Assembly (NCBI GenBank): GCA_015075375.1
Contig: JABTUM010000004.1
Coordinates: forward strand, 659,838 to 723,837
Direction: 5' to 3'
From: Planctomycetota bacterium
Lineage (GTDB): Bacteria > Planctomycetota > SZUA-567 > H5-PLA8
DNA: 64,000 nucleotides
How positions within the stretch are numbered: position 1 is the stretch's first letter; the number at the start of each line of letters is the position of its first letter. Position numbers and translations under genes: made by a program. A model generated the notes under the pieces. It made no database searches and was not told where the DNA came from. It saw only the letters and a program-made list of their open reading frames with translations. Below, piece by piece: positions 26,033 through 35,765 of this stretch.

Positions 26033-26407
26033 TCACATGCCCATCGCGATGCCTTTGAACCAGACCAGCGCGGTGGCGTCATCGGCAAAAACGGTGAGGT
26101 GCTTGTCGAAGCCCATCAAGTAAATCACACGCAGGATGTTGTGCGGAACGTGCGTCATGGCCATGCCGCCGCCGGCAACCGTAAAGCGATCCGAGAAGTT
26201 CAGCAATGCGGCCAAGCCGCTGGAACTGATGAACTTGGTCCGCGAGCAGTCGAGAATCAGATTGCGCGCGCCACGATCGAAGAGCTTTTCGACGACCTCC
26301 TTAAACGAGTCGAGTGTAGTGGGATCAAGTCCTCCGACGACCTCCAGACGCGCAGCCTTGGCTCCCGCCCTCGACTCGACGATAGTTACGGCATACTCGA
26401 TGACCAT
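26033..26407 (-). CDS. STAS-domain anti-sigma factor antagonist
   Basis: The 124-residue protein is a single STAS domain: LEVVGGLDPTTLDSF, then LILDCSRTKFISSSGLAALLNF at about residues 50-70. The phospho-acceptor is one of S61-S63. By family it is phosphorylated by an anti-sigma kinase and frees a sigma factor or controls a phosphatase. No kinase or sigma factor gene is adjacent, so the partner is elsewhere. The start at 26407 has AGGAG 6 bases upstream; an in-frame start 14 codons earlier lacks a ribosome site. Confidence 0.88.
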   Translation of the reverse strand: MVIEYAVTIVESRAGAKAARLEVVGGLDPTTLDSFKEVVEKLFDRGARNLILDCSRTKFISSSGLAALLNFSDRFTVAGGGMAMTHVPHNILRVIYLMGFDKHLTVFADDATALVWFKGIAMGM

Positions 26408-26580
26408 GCGTGCTCCTGTGCGTCCTAAACGCCACCCGGTTGCAAGCAACGACCCGTAGTAGAACGAGGTCGCGCTCGTTTTGTGGTAGGTAAACCGCGC
26501 ATTTTGTTTAATGAGGTAATCTTAAATCGAACGAGTGTCATGCGTGGGGGCTTGGCGCACATGAGCGGGGAGCTTTACGA

Positions 26581-27144
26581 GTGAATCTCGTCTTTCTGCC
26601 CGCCACCGAGCCGAACGACCCAACCTTTGGCTCCAGCCCGGATCGGATTAACGGACGGCCGGACCTGCGCATCCACGCGGTCCGTTTTCCGCATCTGGTC
26701 TGGTACAACGCTCAGGTGCGCCGCGAAGCCGCCGCGCAGATCGAAGCGCTGGGTGCGGAACGGGTGGTGCTTTTCGGCTTCAGCAAATCGGGATTGGGCG
26801 CCTGGAATCTGGCGCGGGAACTTCCCCACCGTATCGGAGCCACGGTGCTCTTCGATGCGCCGGTCGCACGCAGGGAACTCCCGAATTGGGGTACGGCTCC
26901 TTTTTATTTCGGCGATGAAGCATGGCGTACGGACCTGCCGATAGAGAACCTGGAGGCATTTCGAACTGCGGTATCACTAACGCATCGTCTGATTCTGATT
27001 TCTGGCGCGAACTTTCATACGGAGATGGTCGAACTGTCCGAAGCGTTGAAGCGCGCCAGGACGGCACACACCTTCCTGCCTCGACCCGACCTGAAACACC
27101 ACTGGGACTCCGGGTGGATTGACTTGGCTCTTCGGGAACTTTAG
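26581..27144 (+). CDS. Alpha/beta-hydrolase-fold protein
   Basis: The 187-residue protein has GFSKSG (residues 66-71), a nucleophile elbow with S68. A late acid (near VLFDAP) and a His in DLKHHW near residue 177 can complete the triad. It is short for the family and lacks a cap domain. The start is GTG at 26581 with GGGGAG 8 bases upstream. No substrate can be named. It precedes the AT-rich region upstream of the GntR-LacI regulator. Confidence 0.75.
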   Translation: MNLVFLPATEPNDPTFGSSPDRINGRPDLRIHAVRFPHLVWYNAQVRREAAAQIEALGAERVVLFGFSKSGLGAWNLARELPHRIGATVLFDAPVARRELPNWGTAPFYFGDEAWRTDLPIENLEAFRTAVSLTHRLILISGANFHTEMVELSEALKRARTAHTFLPRPDLKHHWDSGWIDLALREL

Positions 27145-27334
27145 TCCCACTCGGATGTTCCTTCCTATTAGGATGGGCTGAACCCAAGTCCGGGCCTGGC
27201 ATTCAATAAGTCCGGTTTAGTTCCTACAACTCCAATTAAAATATACAGTAACAGAAATTTAAAAGTTCCAGCGCGATACCCTATAGCCGGTGTATATACC
27301 TCTATAGTATCAGTTTAATACCAAAGGAATGCCG
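27145..27334. promoter_or_regulatory. AT-rich control region upstream of the GntR-LacI regulator
   Basis: These bases are clearly more AT rich than the surrounding coding DNA. CTATAG at 27281-27286 and again at 27302-27307 is itself palindromic, and the two copies start 21 bp (two helical turns) apart. Between them lies GGTGTATATACC, nearly palindromic. The composite TATAG, GGTGTAT, TCTAT (27282-27305) is repeated with similar spacing before the second GntR-LacI gene at 40269. A ribosome site AAAGGA lies at 27323-27328, which favours the ATG at 27335. Confidence 0.55.
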
Positions 27335-28468
27335 ATGCAGACCAAGCTCTTAACCACTCGCCGAAACCTGACGGACGATCTTGCGGAGACGCTTCGAGCC
27401 TTCGTCGGCGGCGTGCAATGGGGTCCGGATGCGTACTTGCCGGCGGAGCGCGAGTTGGGCCAGCGCTACAAGGTAAGCCGGGTGACGGTGCGTCGTTCAC
27501 TGGCGCGGTTGGTGGCGGAAGGCTTGTTGGAGCCGGTGCCCTCTAAAGGATACCGCGTGCGCCCGCGCTCAAGCGCCCATTCCCCCGTGCAGACGGTGGC
27601 GTACGTACTGGCGCAGGCGGGGCCTCACGAACGCTGGGATTCGACTCACGCTCAGATCCTGAACGCGTTTCAGCAAGCGCATGTGGGGGCTAGCGGAACC
27701 TTGCTTGCGGTGGGCTGCAAAGGGCGTCCGGCAGGAGAAGTTTTCCGCGAATTGGCCGAAGCCCGCGTGCAAGCGGTCCTATTGGACGGGAGTGAACTTC
27801 CGCTGATCCGCGCGGCGCAGCAGTCCGGACTTCCGTTCGTCGTAGTGGATGCGCATTCGACCGAGCCGGGCGTAGACATGGTGATCCAGGACAACGTGGA
27901 CGGCGTGCGGTTGGGCGCGGCGTACGCGGTGGCTCAGGGCCATACGCGCATCGGTTGGGTGGGTCCGACGCGGGGCTTTGCGCATTGGCGCGAACGCTTC
28001 GCAGGCGCTCGCGCAGGATTGAACGACGCAGGGCTGGATTTCGATCCCCGGCATTTGGCGATCACTGCTTCGAACGAAGATGCGGAAGGCGCGGCGCGTC
28101 AGGTCCGGGTGATGGTTGGCGCCGCGGATCGGCCGACGGCCCTGATCTGCCCTTGGGTGGCGATGACGCTGGGCGCGGCAGACGGGATCCGGCAAGCGGG
28201 CTTGAAGGTGGGCAAGGACGTGGAGTTGGTCGGCTGGGCCAATGCGCACGAGTACCGCGAGACGCTCGCGGCGGCGTTTCTGGGCGGCGATGTTCCTGCG
28301 ACGCTGGTCTGGAAGCCGTCGGAAATGGCGCGGCTGGCCTTGAGCCGCCTGCGCGAACGGCGCGTTCAGCCCGACGGTCCGGCCTGCCGCATCGATGTGC
28401 GCGTAAGTCTGATCCAGCCACAAGCGGCGGAAGCAGCAGTACGGCGCGGCTGGGACGGCAGTGCTTGA
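27335..28468 (+). CDS. GntR-LacI hybrid transcriptional regulator, first copy
   Basis: The 377-residue protein has an N-terminal GntR winged helix (LPAERELGQRYKVSRVTVRRSLARL) joined to a LacI/periplasmic-binding-protein-like ligand domain from about residue 85 (DNVDGVRLGAAYAVAQGHTRIGWVGP). Such hybrids usually sense a sugar or sugar phosphate. The second ATG at 27335 is chosen because AAAGGA lies 6 bases upstream. It precedes four Kelch-type genes on the same strand by 21 bp, so it is probably co-transcribed with and controls them. Confidence 0.85.
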   Translation: MQTKLLTTRRNLTDDLAETLRAFVGGVQWGPDAYLPAERELGQRYKVSRVTVRRSLARLVAEGLLEPVPSKGYRVRPRSSAHSPVQTVAYVLAQAGPHERWDSTHAQILNAFQQAHVGASGTLLAVGCKGRPAGEVFRELAEARVQAVLLDGSELPLIRAAQQSGLPFVVVDAHSTEPGVDMVIQDNVDGVRLGAAYAVAQGHTRIGWVGPTRGFAHWRERFAGARAGLNDAGLDFDPRHLAITASNEDAEGAARQVRVMVGAADRPTALICPWVAMTLGAADGIRQAGLKVGKDVELVGWANAHEYRETLAAAFLGGDVPATLVWKPSEMARLALSRLRERRVQPDGPACRIDVRVSLIQPQAAEAAVRRGWDGSA

Positions 28469-28489
28469 AGCGCGGGAAGGACCTGACCG

Positions 28490-29806
28490 ATGAAGCAGCA
28501 AGGAATCGGATGGCACTGGGTGTGCGCGGTGGCTTTCGTATGGGTGGCCGGTCAAGCTGCACTGCTTGGCGCCGAACAAGCCAAAACGCAATCCCCGGTC
28601 GAACGCAAAGGCGTGCTTGCGGCCTTGCCGTCTTCGCCCGGCCCTCACATGCAAAAGATCATGGCGCTGGGCGACGGGGAATGGGTCAACCTGGGCAAGC
28701 CAGCGCCCGACCCCAAATGGGGCCAGGGCCGCGGCCGCTCTTGGAGCCACAAGATGGCGTATGCTCCCGAACTTCAGGGGGCGTTCTTGGCCGGCGCCGG
28801 TCCGCACGCTTACATCAAGCCCGACGGCCATTACGATGACATTTTCTTTTACGACCTAAACGCTCACAAGTGGATCTGCATCTTCGAGGGCGTGAACACC
28901 AAGACCTTCGGCGAAGATTGCAAGAACGGCCTGCTCAAGGTCAACGACGACGGCCAATTGGTCAACAAAGACGGGGACGTCGTTCCCCTCGGTGCGCGCA
29001 GCCACAGCGGACAAACCCATACCTACGACACGGACAGCCACAAGTGGATCTACAACGGCTGCGCCCCAGGCGGCATCGACCCGGACTGGTGGAGTGCGAA
29101 GAAGGAGTGGTACCTGGCCGGAGCAAAGCACCTCACCGCACAAGGCAAGCCCGACAAGGTGCTCAACCAGCCGCTCTATTTCAACACGATCACCGGCAAG
29201 TTTGAGCGCCCGGCGGGGAAGAAACCCCCGCGCGGCAGCGGCGCTGGCCGCGGCGAAGCCACCTTCTACCTGCCCACCAAGAAGGCCATCTGGGCTTACA
29301 GCAGCGACGCCGGCATGCTTATCGGTAACGCGGCTACCGGTGAGTGGACGGTCACCAAGAAGCCCAAGGGCGCCCCCAAGGGCGGCGACTACGGCGCGTG
29401 CTACGACTCGAAGCGCCACCGCATCTACTTGAGCACGGGGGGGCCACTGGCCGCCAATGAGGGCAACGTCTACATCTACGACGTCGCGACCGATACCTGG
29501 TCTAACCCGCCCAACAAGGAGAACGCGCTGCCACTGCCGCCATCCAATGCCGGCGTGCTCAACTACGACTCGGTCGCCGATCGGGTGGTGATCTTCCGCG
29601 CAGCCGAATACGTCGCGGCATGGGATCCGGACAGCCACGCGTGGACCCCCAAGATCCCGATGCCGTCCAAGTTCCCCGAGGTCGGCTACCCCAGCTACCA
29701 CGGGTTCTACTCTCCGGAAGCCAACGCGCATTTCATCTATGCGGCCTGCGATGGCGCCGACAACGGCGCCATGTGGGTTTACCGATTCAAGCGGGCAACC
29801 AAATAG
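28490..29806 (+). CDS. Exported Kelch-type beta-propeller protein, first of four
   Basis: The 438-residue protein has a signal peptide (MKQQGIGWHWVCAVAFVWVAG, then QAALLGAE). The mature protein has several short repeats such as FFYDLNAHKWICIF and YIYDVATDTWSNPP, typical of Kelch propeller blades. Exported, so presumably acting in the periplasm or at the cell surface. No enzymatic motif of galactose oxidase (the Tyr-Cys copper site) can be located. It begins a group of four secreted propellers on one strand. Confidence 0.75.
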   Translation: MKQQGIGWHWVCAVAFVWVAGQAALLGAEQAKTQSPVERKGVLAALPSSPGPHMQKIMALGDGEWVNLGKPAPDPKWGQGRGRSWSHKMAYAPELQGAFLAGAGPHAYIKPDGHYDDIFFYDLNAHKWICIFEGVNTKTFGEDCKNGLLKVNDDGQLVNKDGDVVPLGARSHSGQTHTYDTDSHKWIYNGCAPGGIDPDWWSAKKEWYLAGAKHLTAQGKPDKVLNQPLYFNTITGKFERPAGKKPPRGSGAGRGEATFYLPTKKAIWAYSSDAGMLIGNAATGEWTVTKKPKGAPKGGDYGACYDSKRHRIYLSTGGPLAANEGNVYIYDVATDTWSNPPNKENALPLPPSNAGVLNYDSVADRVVIFRAAEYVAAWDPDSHAWTPKIPMPSKFPEVGYPSYHGFYSPEANAHFIYAACDGADNGAMWVYRFKRATK

Positions 29807-29818
29807 AACGGAGTGAGT

Positions 29819-32143
29819 ATGAAACACCGATGCCTGATGCTGGGGCTGCTCCTGCTTTGCGTCGGCTTGGCCGTGCGCACTTCCGCGGCCGGCGAATGGA
29901 CGAAAGTGGCCGAAGGCAGTCTGGGTCCGGGCTTTTCGCCGGGACTGGTCTGGTCGCCGGAGCTGAAACGCTTCGTATATTTCTGCGGCACTATCAGCCA
30001 CCAGTTCACCGGCGAACGTCCGTACGACGTGATGAGCTTCGATCCGGCGGATGCGCAGTGGCGTAACGAACTTCCCAAAGGCGCCGAGGGTCGTGGCGGC
30101 GAGACCGGCAACGTCAAGGACGTGGGCTTCAAGAGCCCCTACTACGGCATGGGCGACGACGAAGGCCTGCAACGTCCAAACCGGCGGCATATGTGCCTGT
30201 GGTACCACTACACGCGAGCACCGTGGGATGGAAAGGTCTATGCGCTGATCTGCGGGCGCGTGCTGCGCTACGATCCGAAGGCGCGTACGTGGGAAGATTT
30301 GAAAGCGCCGGTTGGACCGATGCCCGCCGTCAATTCGCACCGCGAAAGCCTGAGCTGGTCGGCGCTATGCGCGGACGAAGCAAACAAAGAGATCCTGCTC
30401 TTCGGCGGCTGCGGGGTGGCGACGGAGAACGGCTCGCCGGGCACGTGGGTGTATGGGACCGAGAAGAACGAGTGGCGCAAGCTGGAGCTTGCCGTCGAAC
30501 CGCCGCCGCGCGCGCTTGCGCCGATGGTCTTCGATCCGGCCACAAAAAAGATCGTGCTCTTTGGCGGCGACCGCCTCGACCAGCTTTACGCGGACACCTG
30601 GGTTTACGACTGTGCGACACGCACCTGGGAAGAGCGGAAGCCGCCGATTAATCCTGCGCCGCGCTTCGGGCATGCTCTGTTGCGGCTGCCCCAGAGCGGC
30701 GCGATCGTGCTGCTGGGCGGCAAGGGGTACACCTCCTCAACGTCCTACTGCGGGGTGCTCTACAAGCCTTTGCCTTTCGAGGCTTGGTCGTACGACCTCG
30801 CGGCGAACGAGTGGAGGATGATTCAGCGGCTGGAGAAGGGCGGTCCCACGCAGCATCCGACCGAAGCGTCATGCGCCGCGGCCGGCGCGGACGACACGAT
30901 CCTGTGGATCGGTCCGGGCACCGAGAAGGGCTCCGCACACAGCGCGTGGCTCTGCAAGCTGGATGTTTCAAAGCCGGATCCAGCCGGAGCGAGCACCTTC
31001 GGCGTGAAGCCCGGAACCCTGGAATTCCGCAGCGGCTCGTTCGATCCCGAGTGGTACACGAAGGAGGTTCCCGAGCCGGACGTTTCCGCCACGGCGGCCG
31101 TGCTGAAGAATCTCACGCCCAACGCCTGGACGGCGCTGGAGTGCCCGCGCTGGCCGGAGAATCGCATGGGCGGCGGATGGAGCACCGTGACCCTGGACAC
31201 GGACCGCGACCAGATCCTCCACATGGGCGGCGGACACAGCGCGTACTTTGGGAACGATATGGCGCATTACGATATCGTCACCGGGCGCTGGAGCATCGCG
31301 TGCCGGCCGCAGTTCGCGCTGGAGTACAACTACGACCTGAACGGTCCAGGGATGTGGGGGTTCAACGGGGCGCCGTGGGGGAATCACAATTACCAAGCCT
31401 ACGAGTACGACCCGACCCTTAAGCGCGTGGTTTACAATAAGGGCAGCATGACGCTTCTTTTCGACCCGGTCACGCGCACCTGGCCGCACGCCGAAAAGTT
31501 CAGCGAACTGCCCTTCGCGGTAAGCAAGTATATCAACTACCTGGTCTCGACCCCCGGCGGCGTGATCTGCTGGACGCAGACGAAGCAAAGCCAGTCCAAG
31601 CACGGTCTGTGGAAGCTGGAAGGCGGGAAGGCCTGGAAGGAAATCCCGACCAACGGCGAACCGCTGCCTCCCACGGTCTGCGACGGCTCGACGCTGACCT
31701 ATGACGCTAAGCGGGACCGGCTGCTCTTTACCACCACGACCGGCAAGGAAGGCCCGCACGGGCAGATTTGGTCGGCGGATTTGAAGAGCGGAACAGTCAA
31801 GAAATTGAATCCCGAAGGCATGGAAGGCGTAACCGGAAAGCGCTTCGCCCGCGAATCGGTCTATCTGTCCAAAAGCGATCTGATCCTCTTCGGCTTTCTA
31901 TTGCAGGTGGAAGGCGGTCTGGCCGTGCCCCTCTACGATTGCGAAAAGAATCGCTGGCTGTCCGCGAAGATACCCGGCGCGGAATTCATGAATCGCGGCA
32001 AGGCCGGCTCGAGCGTGGATCTGGGCCTCGTGTACGACACGAAGCGCGATTTGGTTTGGGGCACGCTGTGCGCGCTCAAGAAGGGCTGCCTCCAGGTATT
32101 GAAGGTGGACGCGGCGACGCTCGGCGCTCAGCCGCTCAAGTGA
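29819..32143 (+). CDS. Large exported Kelch propeller protein, second of four
   Basis: The 774-residue protein begins with a signal peptide (MKHRCLMLGLLLLCVGLAV). Kelch repeats in the N-terminal half include KKIVLFGGDRLDQLYADTW and VYDCATRTWEERKP. The C-terminal half starts a new propeller with HMGGGHSAYFGNDMAHYD. It shares both halves with the fourth gene at 33318, showing duplication. GGAG lies 5 bases before the ATG at 29819, favoured over GTG at 29813. Paired propellers could bind a large carbohydrate or act as a lyase; no catalytic residue is certain. Confidence 0.75.
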   Translation: MKHRCLMLGLLLLCVGLAVRTSAAGEWTKVAEGSLGPGFSPGLVWSPELKRFVYFCGTISHQFTGERPYDVMSFDPADAQWRNELPKGAEGRGGETGNVKDVGFKSPYYGMGDDEGLQRPNRRHMCLWYHYTRAPWDGKVYALICGRVLRYDPKARTWEDLKAPVGPMPAVNSHRESLSWSALCADEANKEILLFGGCGVATENGSPGTWVYGTEKNEWRKLELAVEPPPRALAPMVFDPATKKIVLFGGDRLDQLYADTWVYDCATRTWEERKPPINPAPRFGHALLRLPQSGAIVLLGGKGYTSSTSYCGVLYKPLPFEAWSYDLAANEWRMIQRLEKGGPTQHPTEASCAAAGADDTILWIGPGTEKGSAHSAWLCKLDVSKPDPAGASTFGVKPGTLEFRSGSFDPEWYTKEVPEPDVSATAAVLKNLTPNAWTALECPRWPENRMGGGWSTVTLDTDRDQILHMGGGHSAYFGNDMAHYDIVTGRWSIACRPQFALEYNYDLNGPGMWGFNGAPWGNHNYQAYEYDPTLKRVVYNKGSMTLLFDPVTRTWPHAEKFSELPFAVSKYINYLVSTPGGVICWTQTKQSQSKHGLWKLEGGKAWKEIPTNGEPLPPTVCDGSTLTYDAKRDRLLFTTTTGKEGPHGQIWSADLKSGTVKKLNPEGMEGVTGKRFARESVYLSKSDLILFGFLLQVEGGLAVPLYDCEKNRWLSAKIPGAEFMNRGKAGSSVDLGLVYDTKRDLVWGTLCALKKGCLQVLKVDAATLGAQPLK

Positions 32144-32154
32144 GGAAATGGACT

Positions 32155-33297
32155 ATGCGTTCGATCCTGTTCGTGTTGTTGAGCATCGCCGCGGCGGCGT
32201 ACGCGGGCGAACCGGCGGCTCGGTTCGCGCCCAATCCCAAGCTCTCCGGCTTGGCCGAGAAGTCCGCGCTGCTGGTCAGCGAGGGCTACAAAGGCGACGG
32301 TAACGTGCTCGATTACAGCGGCATCGTCTACGATCCGCACCGCCACCGCTTCTACGCCTTCGGCGGCGGGCACGCCACGCGCAAGTTTCCCAACAGCGTG
32401 CATGAATTCGATCCCGCCAGTTTGCAGTGGACCGAACTCAGCCCGGACATCTCGCCGAAGGAGTACACCCGAGAGAACGCGCTCTTCGACGCGGAAAAGA
32501 AGCCCCTCGGCGGTCTCCGATTCCAAGGCAAAATATACGCCTCCAGCCGCCACACCTACGACGGCCTGGTGGTGCCGCCCAACCAGTCGCTGATGATCTG
32601 CACTCAGCTGGTGGGCGAAATCGGCGGCTCGTACCTCGACGGAACGGTCTACAAGGAATGCTACAAAGGCTCGGGGCTGTGGGCGTTCGATCCGGTCAAA
32701 CGCGAGTGGTCGGTGAGCAAAAAGGCCGGGCTCGCGATGAACCATGTCGGTTCCGCGGTCTGGCCCAAGGAGCCCGATTGGATTTACTTTTACGCGCAGG
32801 CCGGAACTTTTCGCGCGGTGAACTGGAAGACCGAGGAGGTGCGCGATTTGGGCAAGATCCCGAAAGGTCTGCCGTATTCGTATGCGGGACTGGATTATTT
32901 CCCTGACGAAGAAGCGCTGGTGGCGCTCCCGCGCGGACCCAAGGAAAATCCGCAGAATAAAATATTCTGCAAATATGACCTTAAAAGCGGGCAGTGGACG
33001 ACCGTCGAGACGCAGGGCGAAGCACCCGCCACACACGACTGTAATGCCGTATACGATCCGCGAAACCGCGTCTTCGTCGCTTATTCCGACGGCGATTTCT
33101 TCTACTTCAGCCCCCGCGAAAACCGTTGGTACAAGACGGGCTCGGGCGCCGAAGCGCTGGTTGGTGAAAAGATAATCCGCCACCGTCACGATTACGACCC
33201 GGTGAACAACGTTCACCTGATCGTTGGCCGCGGCTGGAAAACTGTTGCGTTCAAACTTTCGGATACGCCTGGCAGCCTTCCCGGCACGGCCAAATGA
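32155..33297 (+). CDS. Exported propeller protein, third of four
   Basis: The 380-residue protein has a short signal peptide (MRSILFVLLSIAAAAYAG). It is a single propeller whose blades include YDPHRHRFYAFGGGHATRKFPNSVHEFD, resembling the C-terminal half of the second and fourth proteins rather than their Kelch halves. GAGGAAA lies about 7 bases upstream of the ATG, right after the stop of the second gene. It shares GGGH-x-T/S with the others, possibly a ligand-binding site. Confidence 0.72.
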   Translation: MRSILFVLLSIAAAAYAGEPAARFAPNPKLSGLAEKSALLVSEGYKGDGNVLDYSGIVYDPHRHRFYAFGGGHATRKFPNSVHEFDPASLQWTELSPDISPKEYTRENALFDAEKKPLGGLRFQGKIYASSRHTYDGLVVPPNQSLMICTQLVGEIGGSYLDGTVYKECYKGSGLWAFDPVKREWSVSKKAGLAMNHVGSAVWPKEPDWIYFYAQAGTFRAVNWKTEEVRDLGKIPKGLPYSYAGLDYFPDEEALVALPRGPKENPQNKIFCKYDLKSGQWTTVETQGEAPATHDCNAVYDPRNRVFVAYSDGDFFYFSPRENRWYKTGSGAEALVGEKIIRHRHDYDPVNNVHLIVGRGWKTVAFKLSDTPGSLPGTAK

Positions 33298-33317
33298 ATC
33301 CAAGAAAAGGTACTCCC

Positions 33318-35705
33318 ATGCCAAGAATCGTTCTGTTGCTCGCATGTGCCGCGCTGGCCGTGGCGCTGGTGCGCGCTTCCGACACGCAGCCGAACCCCGG
33401 GAGCACCCAGGTCAACGTCTGGACGCCGCTGGGCGACGGGACGTACCCGCCGCCAAAGGGGAGTTGGCCGAGCCTCACCGGACCGGCTTTCCTCTGGCTC
33501 GCGGACCGTGACTGCGGCGTGGTCGCGCCGATGCTGACTGAAACGGAAGCCAAGGAAGGCCCCGGCCTGCGCAAAATCTCATTCGAGAACCCTAAGTGGG
33601 AATTTACTCCGGGCAAGGCGCCCGCCACGCCCGACACATTCGATTCGCCCAAGGGCTATGTCTACCTGCCGGGGCTGAAAAAGATTCTGTTTCTCAAACA
33701 GGAATGGTGGTGGTCGTCGAAAAAGCAGCCGACTGCCGGTTGGCTGCTCGATCCGGAAAGCATGGCGTGGGAACCGCTCCTAAGCCCGCTCTCGATGAGC
33801 GATGTCTTCGAAGATTTCAATCCGGCGGCGAAGGCGGTTCTTCCGGTGCCCGTGGGCGAGGCGGCGAATAAAGCGGGTAAGCGCGTGCCCGTGTGGGGCG
33901 CGCTCTGCTACGACGCGCACAATAAAGAGGCGGTCTCGTTCGGCGGAGGCGGCGTATGGGGCCGAATGAGCGCGGACAAGGAACCTGTGAAGCAGGGCGA
34001 CTGGATCTTCGACGAAGCAGCCAAGCGTGTGCGGCGGCTGACGCCGGACGATTCGGGCGTGACCTCCGCCCGGCGCTGGTACCCGTCGCACTGCGGCACC
34101 TGGACCTTTTCGGAGAGCACGAAGAATTGGAAGGCGATCGAGCAGCCGTTGAGCCGCCAGCCGTCGGCGCGCATCTTGCCGGGCATGGCCTACGACTCGG
34201 ATGCGAAGAAGATCGTGCTTTTTGGCGGCGACGACCTGATGCGCTGCTTCGGCGACACCTGGGTATACGATTGTGCCAGCCGTACCTGGAGCGAAGTGAA
34301 GCCGCCGGTCTCGCCGCAAGCGCGCGCCGGCCACGCGCTGGTTTACGTGCCCGCCCAGAAGGCGATGCTGCTGGTGGGCGGATACGGCGGTAACTGGTCG
34401 CCGCTGAAGGACGCGTGGGCCTTCAGCACGGCCAAGGGCGAATGGACGAAGCTGGGGCTGGACCTCCCCGCGCCGGCGGCGCACGCCAGCGCGGACTTCG
34501 ATCCCAAGCGCGGTCTGGTGGTCCTGGCGGCGTACCCGAATCCGGCGCGCAACAACAAGATGCTGGTCTTCACGTTGAAGCTGGATGTGGCGTCCGCGCC
34601 TAAGGCTCCCGCAGAAGCGGCACGCGACCCGAAGCTCGATTACCACTGCAAAGGCAAGGGCTGGGGTGCGAAGCTGCCCGACGAATGGCTGGCAGGCGAC
34701 TTGGCCGCGAAGGATCCTCGGGCCGGGCTCGCCGCCGTGGCTGCTCAACCCGCGAATACCTGGGTGCTGCGCAAGCCGCCGGCCGTGCCACCGGGACGCG
34801 ACTGGGGCAGCAACGTCTACGATTCGCGCACTCACCGCGTCTACGCCTGGGGCGGCGGGCACAGCACCTACCCCGGCGCCGATGTGATCGAGTACGACGT
34901 GGGAATGGACCGCTGGGTCGGCATGGCCGATGCGCCCAACTACAACCCCGTTTGGCTGCACGGAATGGTCTCCGGCCCGCCGGGCATCAGCGCCGGCGGC
35001 TGGTCGCTGCTGCCGACGCATTCGCGCAAGAGCTACGGGATCGACATCGCGAGCAACAGCCTGATTACCTACATCGGCGACGTGTACGACCTCAAGCACC
35101 GCATGTTCGTCACGAACATCGGAGTCTGCCCCGGCAAGTACGGCGTCGCGTCGCAAGTTTCGTTCTGCTCCACGCCGCACGGCCTGTACGCGTACAGCAC
35201 GGGAACGCTTGCGAAAGCGAACGTGGCTGCCGGGAAGTGGGAGGAAGTGGTATCGGGCAGCGGTCCCAAACACGATGAACACGGGCACCTCTGCCACGAC
35301 ACGAAGCGCGACCGGCTGATTTACTTCGCGCGCGACACCGGCGAGGTATGGGGCTTCGACTTCAAGGCAAAACAGTGGGCGCAGGAACAGCTCCAAGGCA
35401 AGCCGCTCGTCAAAGCGCACGGCGATTCGACGTACATCCCCGAACTGGACGCGGCGTTGCTGGTCTGTACGCAGGACAAGGCCGCTCCCGAGCAGCTGTA
35501 TTTCTACAAGCTCGCCGAACGCAAGTGGTACGCGGCTCCCTGCACGGGCGACAAGTTTCAGTTCCCCAACGCGGCCGGCCGCGATTTCTCGCCGATCTAC
35601 GACCCCGAATTGAAGGCGGTCGTCCGGATCAAGAATTGCAGCCGGATGGAAGTCGCGGTGATGCGGCTGGACCCGGCCACGCTGACGCTAACCCCGCTCG
35701 AATAA
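33318..35705 (+). CDS. Large exported Kelch propeller protein, fourth of four
   Basis: The 795-residue protein has a signal peptide (MPRIVLLLACAALAVALVRAS). The first half carries Kelch blades such as KKIVLFGGDDLMRCFGDTW and VYDCASRTWSEVKPP, almost the same as the second gene. The second half restarts with RDWGSNVYDSRTHRVYAWGGG and HSTYPGADVIEYD. An upstream ATG at 33294 overlaps the preceding stop (ATGA), but the signal sequence and AAAAGG 8 bases upstream favour 33318. It ends the propeller block, 60 bp before the ABC gene. Confidence 0.75.
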   Translation: MPRIVLLLACAALAVALVRASDTQPNPGSTQVNVWTPLGDGTYPPPKGSWPSLTGPAFLWLADRDCGVVAPMLTETEAKEGPGLRKISFENPKWEFTPGKAPATPDTFDSPKGYVYLPGLKKILFLKQEWWWSSKKQPTAGWLLDPESMAWEPLLSPLSMSDVFEDFNPAAKAVLPVPVGEAANKAGKRVPVWGALCYDAHNKEAVSFGGGGVWGRMSADKEPVKQGDWIFDEAAKRVRRLTPDDSGVTSARRWYPSHCGTWTFSESTKNWKAIEQPLSRQPSARILPGMAYDSDAKKIVLFGGDDLMRCFGDTWVYDCASRTWSEVKPPVSPQARAGHALVYVPAQKAMLLVGGYGGNWSPLKDAWAFSTAKGEWTKLGLDLPAPAAHASADFDPKRGLVVLAAYPNPARNNKMLVFTLKLDVASAPKAPAEAARDPKLDYHCKGKGWGAKLPDEWLAGDLAAKDPRAGLAAVAAQPANTWVLRKPPAVPPGRDWGSNVYDSRTHRVYAWGGGHSTYPGADVIEYDVGMDRWVGMADAPNYNPVWLHGMVSGPPGISAGGWSLLPTHSRKSYGIDIASNSLITYIGDVYDLKHRMFVTNIGVCPGKYGVASQVSFCSTPHGLYAYSTGTLAKANVAAGKWEEVVSGSGPKHDEHGHLCHDTKRDRLIYFARDTGEVWGFDFKAKQWAQEQLQGKPLVKAHGDSTYIPELDAALLVCTQDKAAPEQLYFYKLAERKWYAAPCTGDKFQFPNAAGRDFSPIYDPELKAVVRIKNCSRMEVAVMRLDPATLTLTPLE

Positions 35706-35765
35706 GGCTCGAACGGTTCGAAGGCCGCGCTTGACCGGACGCGCTTCGAGCCGATAACCGGGGGC

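Noticed and set aside
26463..26480. AACGAG-N6-CTCGTT inverted repeat upstream of the hydrolase gene
   Set aside because: Only a 6-bp arm with a small loop; it could be a weak hairpin or operator but there is no second copy or other support.
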